Positions 1-5,557 of a stretch of DNA of 5,557 bases are shown here, in pieces. This stretch comes from Candidatus Woesearchaeota archaeon (GTDB lineage: Archaea; Nanobdellota; Nanobdellia; Woesearchaeales; WJKL01). The translations under genes and the position numbers were made by a program. The notes beneath the pieces were generated by a model. It saw only the letters and a list, made by a program, of their open reading frames with translations, did not search any database and was not told the DNA's origin. The stretch covers positions 1 to 5,557 of the forward strand of contig WJKL01000054.1 in NCBI GenBank assembly GCA_014729145.1. Direction: 5' to 3'. The first letter of the stretch is position 1. Every line of letters starts with the position of its first letter.

Positions 1-3000
1 CCTTCGGGCTTTGATGAAGGATCAACAGGATTGTAGCCGTCTGCTATCTCTTCGGTGTCTGAATAATTATCTTCATCTGTATCTTTGTTTCTTGGTGATA
101 TCTCTCTTCCGGTTTCCTGGAAGTAATTATATTCTTCGAGATTTGTAAGGCTGTCATCATCTTCATCCTGCTGAGCATCTGAAGGATCAAAAGGATCAAG
201 ATTATGGCGTTTTTCATAAGCATCATCCATGCCGTCATCATCAGAATCTTTTTGAGAGTCTGAACATCCCTCTGTATCAACTGCCTCTTCAAACGGAGTT
301 CCGGGGCATTTGTCTTCGTCGTCAATAATACCATCTTCGTCTGCATCTCTTTCTGATGGAGCGCAGCCAAATTCATCAACTAAATCAGCCTCTTCAATCG
401 GAGTGTCAAGACAGTTGTCAATATTGTCTGGAACATTGTCCTGGTCTCTGTCTATAAATCTTTCAGATGTTCCGCAGCCGGTTTCATCTACAAGCTCTCC
501 TGGAGGAGTGTCAAGACATTGGTCTATGCTGTCTGGAACTGTATCCTGGTCAGAATCTTCTACTATGATCTTTTCAGAGCCTGCAGCTGTATTGCCTGCA
601 ACATCTGAAACCTTCCAACAGAAGAATCTTGTTTCAGTTATGTAAACATGATCTGAATATATTTCAGTAGCATTGCAGTCTGTTTCATTTAATGGGGTGC
701 TATAGAATCTGTCTTTGCAGCCGGTTTCATCTTCACAGACAATAGTTACTTTTACACCCTGATAAGTTATTTCTTTTTCGATTGTTATTTCTGGAGGGTT
801 TTGGTCTCTTGTGCAGGCAGTTGAATTGTCATCATCTGCTATGAAACCGTCGCTTATCTTTTCTGTTCCTATGTTTCCAGGATTGTCTACTGCAAATACT
901 TTTAGATAGTATTTTTCCCCTAATTCAAGATTGTTTATTGAAATTGCAGGGTTTGAACTGGATGTTGTCTGCCAATCTAAAGTAAGGTTATTTGAATCAA
1001 ACTCATAAACGGAATAATTATAATAAGATATTCCTGAGAGATCATCTGCTTCAAAAGTAGGATAGATTTCATTTCCGCAGGAATAATCTCCATCATTTAT
1101 CCTTGTTATTTCAGGAGCAGTTCTGTCTATTGTAAACTGTATCTGGCCTGTAATTGTCCTTGTGCGAGGGAATGCAGAAAATTCACAAGTGATTGGATAA
1201 GTATAGACCCTTTCTGCAGTTGTATTTATTGATTCTGAAAAGTGGTTTATTGTGTCTTCAGTAGAAAAATCATGCTGGATATTGTTCAAATCTTTGTATG
1301 TACAGAAAGCTGGTTTGCTTGTCTCTGCTCTTAATATTACTGTTGTATTTTTTATAGATCCTGAAGGTGATGTTGATTTTATATAGCCTGATTTTTTGTA
1401 GTTTACAAGATATGAAATTGTTCTTGGCTGGGAATTATCTCCTGCCCTATTTTTACAGATTATGTTGTAGAAGAATCTTGTCGGTTCTGTTAAAGAAGGA
1501 ATTATTATCTCTTGAACTGATGTGTTTGAGAATTTTGGATTTCCATCTTCCCAGTCCAGTTCAAAATCTCTCATTTCATTGTAATCTGTAGAGGTGGGAT
1601 GGTATCTGCATACTGTCTTGTCGTCTGTTTCTGCGATAATCAAAACCCTATTTCCATAGGTCACTGTTGCTGGATCTGTTCTTAAAGAAATTATATTTGG
1701 AGGGATAGGATCATAAATTAATTTGAAATGCGCTGGCTGGTCTTCATTTACAAAGCCGGCAGGATCTTTGCATTTTATATACATGTCATAAGGCTGGGTT
1801 TGGGCGCCAGGGAAATCATTGAGGATATGGTCTCTGGTTGGAGGGTTTTCCATAGGATTAAAATGAAATTCTGTTGATCCCTGTGATTCAAAAGGGAGTC
1901 CGCGAGGATTTATCCCCCAGAATCTGCACTGGACTGTCGGGCGGGCAGTTTCAATCTCTACATCAAAGACAGGGATATTTGAGACATTATAAGGGGGATC
2001 TATCAATGTTATTCCAAGAGCCTCTCCGATGTGGATTATCCCACATTTTGTGTCTTCCTGGTTGTTGCCCAGGTCTTTAGAGTAATAGCAAATATGAGAA
2101 GTTTCTGTTACAGGTCTTGGCTGTCCGGGAAAAACATCATCAGATCGGGGATTGCAGGATGTGTCTGAGATGCAGTATCTTGTCTTTTCGCATCCAAAGC
2201 TGTCTGGAAGCTGTTCATTGCAGCTAAATGTTATATCAACTGGATTATTAAACCACAGCTCCCAGTTTGATTCAACTTTAGTTATGTCTTCTATCTCATC
2301 TGTAAGAATATTGATAGATGTGTTTGGGGCCTGCTGGTCAATGGTGAAAGTAAACCATTTGGTATATGTTGTTTCTTTTTCTACATCTGTGCATTTAACC
2401 TTATAATCAAGATATTGATAGTTGGGAGGGATGTTTTCCTGTTCAATATAATGGCTTAGTTGATTTGAATCTGTATAAAATTGATCTTCTATCCTTTCTC
2501 CTTTCAACAAAACACAGTTTGCTTTATCTGGAGTAGTTACATTAAACATTATATCTGTCTCTAATGTTGTTGAGAAAAGTTGAGGTGATTCTATTTTTAT
2601 GTAGCCTGAGGCATCCAAAACTATCTTGTCTAAAATAAATGTTTTTCTGTTGCCTGCAAAATCAAAACATTCAACTTCATATTTGTAAGGGCCGTCCTGG
2701 ACATCTGAATAAAGAATGTCCCAGCCAGTTCCTTCCTGTTCTGAAAGCAGAGAAGTTTCAAATATAGATGATCCTTCTAAATGGAATAGCCGGTCAGTGC
2801 ATACTGCTTCTTCAGTCAGCTGGATGTTGAAATTTACATCTGAAACACCCTGGCCTGGTTTTTCTGTGGTTTGGTATGTAACTGTAATTTCCGGAGAGAT
2901 TACGTCTGCATAAACTTTTCTGGATTTTATCTCTTCCTGGTTGTTGTGCTGGTCAACAGAGTAGAACCTAATATGATATTCTCCGTTTCTGTATTTGAAA

Positions 3001-5417
3001 TCGTTTCTTAAATCATCTGCACTTAAGGTTACTGTTGAGCCTGAAAAATATTCTGTATCCTGGGGGCTGCAGGTTTCTTCTGAATCTATGCAGTAATACA
3101 ATGTTTCTCCTGTTTCTGAAGTGAAGGTGAGAGAGCTGTCATTTTTCAGTATTATTGTTTTTTGAGGTAGTTTTGTTTCGGGAGGTGTGAAATCCTCTCT
3201 GCAAACTATATCTGTATCATCGCAGTCAATAATATTATTATCATCTCCGTCTTTAAAACAAGTTTGGGCAGAAGAATTCCATTTGCATTTTCCTAAATTG
3301 CACATATCTTCACTTGGTGTGAACTGGTAATCCTGAGAAATATCAAAAGCCTGTTCGTCTTCACCTATACATTGGATGGATGTTGAGAGGGCTTCGCAGT
3401 TGCTGCACTGACCGCAGTTCTGGTTTGTTTCATCTGAATAACAGTCTCCAAGTTTTGAACAGATATCTTGAGTACAGTCCTGGTTTTCAAAAACATTATT
3501 TTCCAGGGAGCACATCCAGCATTTGTCTGTTCCATTGTAATCTTCTTGATAACACAGCCCTTTTCCCATTTCTGAGAAGGCTATTTCAGAATCAGGAACC
3601 CATGCACAATTTGAATTGTTTGCTGCAATGCAGTTATCATTGGTGCATGCGGCTTCTGAGTTGTAATCAAAACAAGTTAAACTCTGAGAGCAGTTAAAGC
3701 AGGAATCTACTATTGTCTGGGAATAATCATAATAACAGTAATTTTCATCTGCAATACAAGTATCTTGGTCGTAGTATAAACCAAAGGGGGTTGCATCCTG
3801 GGTTTCAACATAACAATTTCCCTGATTTTTGCAGACTGTCTCTGAATCTTCATCCGGGCCTGCGCAGAAGAATTTATCTCCAAGATCAGAACAATTTTCC
3901 AGCAATATGACTTGGTTTTGGTTGTTACATGTTTTTCTTAAGTGGCTGTCGCAAAATTCAGTGAAGCTTTCGGCAATGTGTTTTCCCTCGCATTCTCCAT
4001 CTCCTGTATTTATTGGAGAGGAATTTGTAGGGGTGCTGTTTATTATTTCTCCTGTTTCGTAAACAGCTTTGATAGAATATTGATATGTTTTTTCCCATTC
4101 AACATCATAATCCTCATAAAAAGTTTTTGGGGAGTCAAAATATCTAATTAATGAACTGTTTCTAAAGAGATAAAATCCAATCAAATTATTACAGTTTGGT
4201 TCTGGCCAGGTTAATTCTATTCCTGCTCTGCCTTTGATATGGGATGCAGTTAAAGAAGAGACTCTTCTGCCGCTTAAACATCCTATATCTACAGAGGTTA
4301 AAGTGAAATCTTCTGATATTTCCATGTTTTCTTGAACGGTAATATTTCTGGTTAAGCTTGAAGTATGGTAAGGGGCTCTGGCATATATCTTATAATCTCC
4401 TGGATCAGTTATGATAGTGTATTCTCCCTGGGAATTTGTTACAGTAACTAAAACATTGTCCAGAAATACCAGTGCATTGTCCAGTCTTTGTCTTTGATCA
4501 TTCTCTACTGTTCCGGTTATTGTTCCGGTTGGTTTGTATTGAAGAGTAAGATCTGCAGTAGGTTCAAGATTGGTTTCATTTATAGTTATATTTGTCTGAT
4601 TAGAAAAATAATTTGGATGAGATGCAATCATGATATAATTTCCCTGCCATATATCCTCTATAAAATAACTTCCATCTGTATCTGTAGTGGCTGCTGCTTC
4701 TATCAAGCCATAGGAAAAAGACATCAGAGTTATATCTGCATCTGATATTGGATCTCCAGTTGTATCGGTTATAAATCCAGTAAGATTCCCTTTTTCAAAT
4801 TCATCCTGGACAAAATCGTCATCATCTTCATCTTCATCAACAGTTATATCTATCTCTTCGCATTCATCCAATGAAGTTATTGATTCATTCCAGTAAGCAC
4901 CAGAATATCCTTCCTGTTCAATGCATTCATAGTCGCATTCTTCCTGGGTGGTGATTTCTGCTGTGGTATTGTCTAGATTGCCTGTATCAGTTACACACTG
5001 GCAGCAGGCTGTATCACAAGCAGAAACATCTGCGCAACTTCCTTCTGTCCAATATCTGTTTGGATTTGGACAAAAAGGCTCTATTTCCTGGATTCCCTCC
5101 CATCTGTTGTCACTACAGACATCATTTCCAATATAATCTGAATAATTATAATTTTCGCAGCATGGATAACAGCAGCCCTGAATCTGGCATTCATCTAATT
5201 CAGAGCATTCTGCGCCTGACCTGAAATAAGGCCCTATGCAGTTTTGATCATCTTCACAGCAGGTTTCTTCAGTAACAATTTCGCAGCTGTAAGGAGAATT
5301 TGGTTTGATGCAGCAGCCTACTATGTCTTGCGGTGCTGAATATGTGTTTAAGATTACTAAAGATAGGATAATCAAAGATATTACTAACAAAACACCTCTT
5401 TTTTTGTTGGATTTCAT
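1..5417 (-). CDS. Giant multidomain secreted/surface protein (Cys-rich, Ig-like, TSP3 repeats), 3' end outside the window
   Basis: The frame is open for 1805 codons plus two bases from the ATG at 5415-5417 to the left edge. This start is chosen because an in-frame TAA lies eight codons upstream (5439-5441) with no ATG, GTG or TTG between, and because residues 1-27 form a signal sequence. In order the protein has a signal (1-27), a Cys-rich module triplet (34-186), an acidic linker (187-209), two carboxypeptidase-regulatory-like domains (211-374), an FN3-like domain (386-472), a second Cys-rich region (476-741), about nine Ig-like modules (742-1619), three TSP3 repeats (1621-1720) and an Asp-rich calcium-loop tail (1721 onward). 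The 29 N-x-S/T sequons fit an archaeal cell-surface glycoprotein. No enzyme domain is seen; adhesion, a surface stalk or an envelope role is inferred only from architecture. Any C-terminal membrane anchor or sorting signal would lie beyond the window. The coding assignment is very secure; function is unknown. Confidence 0.96.
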   Translation of the reverse strand, partial: MKSNKKRGVLLVISLIILSLVILNTYSAPQDIVGCCIKPNSPYSCEIVTEETCCEDDQNCIGPYFRSGAECSELDECQIQGCCYPCCENYNYSDYIGNDVCSDNRWEGIQEIEPFCPNPNRYWTEGSCADVSACDTACCQCVTDTGNLDNTTAEITTQEECDYECIEQEGYSGAYWNESITSLDECEEIDITVDEDEDDDDFVQDEFEKGNLTGFITDTTGDPISDADITLMSFSYGLIEAAATTDTDGSYFIEDIWQGNYIMIASHPNYFSNQTNITINETNLEPTADLTLQYKPTGTITGTVENDQRQRLDNALVFLDNVLVTVTNSQGEYTIITDPGDYKIYARAPYHTSSLTRNITVQENMEISEDFTLTSVDIGCLSGRRVSSLTASHIKGRAGIELTWPEPNCNNLIGFYLFRNSSLIRYFDSPKTFYEDYDVEWEKTYQYSIKAVYETGEIINSTPTNSSPINTGDGECEGKHIAESFTEFCDSHLRKTCNNQNQVILLENCSDLGDKFFCAGPDEDSETVCKNQGNCYVETQDATPFGLYYDQDTCIADENYCYYDYSQTIVDSCFNCSQSLTCFDYNSEAACTNDNCIAANNSNCAWVPDSEIAFSEMGKGLCYQEDYNGTDKCWMCSLENNVFENQDCTQDICSKLGDCYSDETNQNCGQCSNCEALSTSIQCIGEDEQAFDISQDYQFTPSEDMCNLGKCKWNSSAQTCFKDGDDNNIIDCDDTDIVCREDFTPPETKLPQKTIILKNDSSLTFTSETGETLYYCIDSEETCSPQDTEYFSGSTVTLSADDLRNDFKYRNGEYHIRFYSVDQHNNQEEIKSRKVYADVISPEITVTYQTTEKPGQGVSDVNFNIQLTEEAVCTDRLFHLEGSSIFETSLLSEQEGTGWDILYSDVQDGPYKYEVECFDFAGNRKTFILDKIVLDASGYIKIESPQLFSTTLETDIMFNVTTPDKANCVLLKGERIEDQFYTDSNQLSHYIEQENIPPNYQYLDYKVKCTDVEKETTYTKWFTFTIDQQAPNTSINILTDEIEDITKVESNWELWFNNPVDITFSCNEQLPDSFGCEKTRYCISDTSCNPRSDDVFPGQPRPVTETSHICYYSKDLGNNQEDTKCGIIHIGEALGITLIDPPYNVSNIPVFDVEIETARPTVQCRFWGINPRGLPFESQGSTEFHFNPMENPPTRDHILNDFPGAQTQPYDMYIKCKDPAGFVNEDQPAHFKLIYDPIPPNIISLRTDPATVTYGNRVLIIAETDDKTVCRYHPTSTDYNEMRDFELDWEDGNPKFSNTSVQEIIIPSLTEPTRFFYNIICKNRAGDNSQPRTISYLVNYKKSGYIKSTSPSGSIKNTTVILRAETSKPAFCTYKDLNNIQHDFSTEDTINHFSESINTTAERVYTYPITCEFSAFPRTRTITGQIQFTIDRTAPEITRINDGDYSCGNEIYPTFEADDLSGISYYNYSVYEFDSNNLTLDWQTTSSSNPAISINNLELGEKYYLKVFAVDNPGNIGTEKISDGFIADDDNSTACTRDQNPPEITIEKEITYQGVKVTIVCEDETGCKDRFYSTPLNETDCNATEIYSDHVYITETRFFCWKVSDVAGNTAAGSEKIIVEDSDQDTVPDSIDQCLDTPPGELVDETGCGTSERFIDRDQDNVPDNIDNCLDTPIEEADLVDEFGCAPSERDADEDGIIDDEDKCPGTPFEEAVDTEGCSDSQKDSDDDGMDDAYEKRHNLDPFDPSDAQQDEDDDSLTNLEEYNYFQETGREISPRNKDTDEDNYSDTEEIADGYNPVDPSSKPE
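3..257 (-). other. Asp-rich calcium-loop region following the TSP3 repeats (residues 1721-1805, continues beyond the window)
   Basis: Loops of the type D-x-D-x-D-G/N/S recur: D1724-S-D-D-D-G-M-D-D, D1751-E-D-D-D-S-L-T-N-L-E-E and D1779-T-D-E-D-N-Y-S-D-T-E-E. The first and last are followed by segments ending in N-L-D-P-F-D-P-S-D and N-P-V-D-P. This is the bacterial/archaeal TSP3-like or EF-hand-like signature with an N-P-x-D-P turn after each loop. It contains no Cys, unlike the preceding units. The region is still in progress at the window edge, so its full length is unknown. Confidence 0.82.
258..557 (-). repeat. Three thrombospondin type-3 (TSP3) calcium-binding repeats, 35-residue period (residues 1621-1720)
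   Basis: Each unit reads D-x-D-x-D-x-(V/I)-x-D, then a Cys, (D/G)-T-P, an acidic stretch, V-D-x-x-G-C and S-(E/D). Cys pairs are C1634/C1648, C1669/C1685 and C1704/C1718. The first Cys recurs every 35 residues exactly, and the 105-base period is visible in the DNA: a 14-base identical block at 400-413 and 505-518, with its shorter cognate at 295-299. TSP3 repeats of this form wrap calcium ions and occur in many bacterial and archaeal surface proteins, often next to the membrane-proximal or C-terminal part. Confidence 0.92.
561..3194 (-). repeat. Array of about nine Ig-like beta-sandwich modules (residues ~742-1619)
   Basis: Approximate modules are 742-838, 840-937, 939-1030, 1032-1131, 1136-1240, 1241-1344, 1345-1435, 1436-1539 and 1540-1619. 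Many begin after a P-P-E/P-E-I/A-P turn and end with a strand such as C-F-D-F-A-G-N (917-923), V-D-N-P-G-N-I-G or V-S-D-V-A-G-N. Modules 2, 3, 5, 6 and 7 carry a Cys pair placed like an Ig disulfide: C873/C917, C968/C1009, C1164/C1216, C1270/C1321 and C1372/C1411. Modules 1, 4 and 9 are a second subtype with extra Cys around Y-Y-C-I-D (774-778), Y-C-I-S-D (1081-1085) and G-C-K-D-R-F-Y (1566-1572); these resemble chitobiase C-terminal-like domains. Module 8 lacks the pair and is more FN3-like. The array would give an elongated stalk. Module boundaries are estimates. Confidence 0.75.
3195..3992 (-). other. Second Cys-rich region with CxxC motifs and a terminal Asp-rich loop (residues 476-741)
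   Basis: This stretch of about 266 residues contains 30 Cys. Notable motifs are C573-F-N-C576, C633-W-M-C636 and the double C668-G-Q-C671-S-N-C674. A recurring small motif, G-x-C-Y or C-x-x-x-G-x-C, appears at 529-536 (CKNQGNCY), 618-623 (GKGLCY) and 653-660 (CSKLGDCY), suggesting internal duplication. It ends with D723-G-D-D-N-N-I-I-D-C-D-D (723-734), which resembles a calcium-binding loop. I do not recognise a named Pfam family. In an exported context disulfides are more likely than metal ligation, but CxxC pairs leave zinc or thiol exchange possible. Confidence 0.6.
4002..4262 (-). other. Fibronectin type III-like domain (residues ~386-472)
   Basis: The segment shows FN3 landmarks: an early V-x-x-L-x-A strand (386-391), the E-L-T-W strand with W404, then P-E-P-N-C and the G-F-Y-L-F-R strand (414-419). 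Next comes the E-K-T-Y-Q-Y-S-I-K-A-V-Y strand (443-453), where the Tyr residues occupy the usual conserved Y-x-Y position. It sits alone between the regulatory-like pair and the second Cys-rich region, presumably as a rigid spacer or binding module. Confidence 0.75.
4296..4787 (-). other. Two carboxypeptidase-regulatory-like (CarboxypepD_reg) beta-sandwich domains (residues ~211-293 and ~297-374)
   Basis: Both units follow the family pattern G-x-(I/V)-x-D/N...(L/I)-x-x-A-x-(I/V)-x-(L/F), then T-D/N-x-x-G-x-Y-x-I, then (G/D)-x-Y-x-(I/M)-x-A. The first has N211-LTGFITDTTGDPISDADI, D247-D-G-S-Y and G260-N-Y-I-M-I-A. The second has G298-TITGTVENDQRQRLDNA, N328-S-Q-G-E-Y and G341-D-Y-K-I-Y-A. The pattern matches Pfam CarboxypepD_reg/peptidase-associated beta-sandwich domains, which act as non-catalytic structural units in secreted proteins. 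The copies are in direct tandem, separated by only a few residues. Confidence 0.8.
4791..4859 (-). other. Acidic linker (residues 187-209)
   Basis: Between the Cys-rich triplet and the first beta-sandwich lies a segment dominated by Asp and Glu, with the core V-D-E-D-E-D-D-D-D-F at residues 193-202. It contains no Cys and no predicted regular fold, so it is most likely a flexible, negatively charged spacer that might bind cations. Confidence 0.65.
4860..5318 (-). repeat. Three consecutive Cys-rich modules, archaeal 'GCC...C...CC/C' type (residues 34-186)
   Basis: Residues 34-80, 81-135 and 136-186 look like three diverged copies of one disulfide-rich module of roughly 47-55 residues. Each starts with a CC pair (C35-C36, C82-C83, C138-C139), has a central run of Cys, then an aromatic residue (F65, W123, W176), and closes with one or two Cys after an acidic or Ser-rich turn (C71 and C77; C128 and C134; C186). 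There are 22 Cys in 153 residues. Similar G/A-CC modules recur in exported proteins of DPANN archaea and some Euryarchaeota. They presumably form compact disulfide-stabilised units outside the cell. The triplication is read by eye, and the boundaries are approximate. Confidence 0.7.
5337..5417 (-). other. Signal peptide or N-terminal signal anchor of the giant protein (residues 1-27)
   Basis: A basic n-region (K2, K5, K6, R7) is followed by an uninterrupted hydrophobic core at residues 8-23 made of Gly, Val, Leu, Ile and Ser. Residues 25-28 (T-Y-S-A) then offer a plausible signal peptidase I site after S27; cleavage after A28 is less likely because P29 would be at +1. The chain immediately beyond is Cys-rich, as expected for an exported domain. 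An uncleaved anchor cannot be excluded. No lipobox is seen, as the first Cys is residue 35, well past the core. Confidence 0.88.
5414..5417 (-). promoter_or_regulatory. ATGA stop-start overlap (translational coupling site)
   Basis: The stop of the small gene (TGA, 5414-5416) and the start of the giant gene (ATG, 5415-5417) share the tetranucleotide ATGA. The 23 bases upstream of this ATG are A-rich and contain no GGAGG- or GGTG-like ribosome-binding sequence. This suggests that ribosomes finishing the small gene reinitiate on the large one, tying the two expression levels together. The overlap is seen directly; the coupling is inferred. Confidence 0.75.
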
Positions 5418-5545
5418 TTTTTGTGTTCTTTTAATAGTTTAAGTATTACTTCTTCATAGCTTTGTCTGGGATGAATCTTGAGTTTAGCAAGAGATTTAGC
5501 TGTTTCTTTAGAAAGCTTGATAGTTGTTATATTCTTGCCTGACAT
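5414..5545 (-). CDS. Small antitoxin-like protein, DUF7557/VapB-type (putative ribbon-helix-helix), 43 aa
   Basis: This complete 43-codon ORF begins at ATG 5543-5545 and ends at TGA 5414-5416. An in-frame TAA at 5555-5557 lies four codons upstream with no other start between, so the start is fixed. Residues 5-13 (NITTIKLSK) look like the short beta strand of a ribbon-helix-helix protein. Residues 12-23 form a helix rich in Lys, Ser and Ala, and 'HPRQSYEEVI' then 'LKLLKEHKK' supply a loop and second helix. The pattern of I-K-L-S-x-E-T, then L-x-x-L-K, then H-P-R-x-S-Y-E-E-V-I is what I recall for archaeal DUF7557 proteins, related to VapB-like antitoxins that usually bind their own operator as dimers. 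No toxin gene is downstream; the next gene is the giant surface protein, with which it overlaps by four bases. A toxin on the unseen right side, or a role as a stand-alone regulator, is possible. The family call is from memory of motifs, not a search. Confidence 0.8.
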   Translation of the reverse strand: MSGKNITTIKLSKETAKSLAKLKIHPRQSYEEVILKLLKEHKK

Positions 5546-5557
5546 TTGGTATACTTA

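Noticed and set aside
44..379. Minus-strand open frame of 111 codons rich in Met, Lys and Ile
   Set aside because: It lies in a different reading frame inside the TSP3 and Asp-rich coding region and is a shadow of the GAT/GAA-rich repeats; the main frame gives clear calcium-loop motifs.
258..557. Regularly spaced DNA repeats that might suggest a CRISPR array
   Set aside because: The period is 105 bases with only short identical blocks, there are no unique spacers between conserved palindromic repeats, and the sequence encodes clean TSP3 units in frame.
310..645. Plus-strand open frame rich in Ser and Pro
   Set aside because: It is antisense to the Asp/Glu-rich TSP3 coding region; the complement of GAT/GAA-rich codons reads as Ser-rich sequence without stops. 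It has no family features and no start context.
3380..4151. Several overlapping plus-strand open frames of 65-105 codons
   Set aside because: They are antisense to the second Cys-rich region and the FN3-like domain, overlap one another in different frames, and their translations show no recognisable domain. The minus-strand frame is intact throughout.
5337..5417. Class III (type IV pilin-like) signal peptide, suggested by K-K-R-G before the hydrophobic stretch
   Set aside because: No Glu or polar residue is at the +5 position after G8, a plausible signal peptidase I site follows the core, and the protein is far larger than and unlike pilins.
5546..5557. Possible promoter or ribosome-binding site upstream of the small gene
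   Set aside because: Only 12 bases remain before the window edge, with no Shine-Dalgarno-like sequence; a TATA/BRE element would lie outside the window, so nothing can be supported.

Overview
The window is almost entirely one minus-strand gene. It starts at an ATG at 5415-5417 and stays open, with no stop or frameshift, to the left edge: 1805 complete codons plus two bases. The predicted product is a very large secreted or surface protein whose C-terminus lies outside the window. Immediately upstream on the same strand is a complete 43-codon gene (5414-5545). Its stop overlaps the start of the giant gene in an ATGA tetranucleotide.

Organism: most likely an archaeon, probably of the DPANN group (Woesearchaeota/Pacearchaeota-like). 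This is inference from four observations. The DNA is AT-rich. Cys-rich modules carry GCC/ACC pairs of a type I associate with archaeal, especially DPANN, exported proteins. Long arrays of Cys-containing Ig-like modules end in D-x-AGN-like strands. The small upstream protein has an 'IKLSKETAKSLAKLK-HPRQSYEEVI-KLL' pattern typical of archaeal DUF7557/VapB-like proteins. No marker gene is present, so the lineage is not proven.

Layout of the giant protein from N- to C-terminus (right to left in the window): signal peptide or signal anchor (residues 1-27); three Cys-rich modules with 22 Cys (34-186); short acidic linker (187-209); two carboxypeptidase-regulatory-like beta-sandwiches (about 211-293 and 297-374); one fibronectin-III-like domain (about 386-472); a second Cys-rich region with 30 Cys (476-741); about nine Ig-like modules of about 80-105 residues (742-1619); three thrombospondin type-3 calcium-binding repeats with an exact 35-residue period (1621-1720); and further Asp-rich calcium-loop repeats to the window edge (1721-1805). 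I counted 29 N-x-S/T sequons, consistent with an extracellular glycoprotein. No catalytic domain is visible.

The two genes are probably co-transcribed, and the second start is probably reached by translational coupling, because no Shine-Dalgarno-like sequence precedes it. Whether the small protein regulates the surface protein is unknown. I see no RNA gene, insertion sequence, CRISPR array, terminator or plus-strand gene. The only non-coding sequence is 12 bases at the right edge, which is too short to show a promoter.
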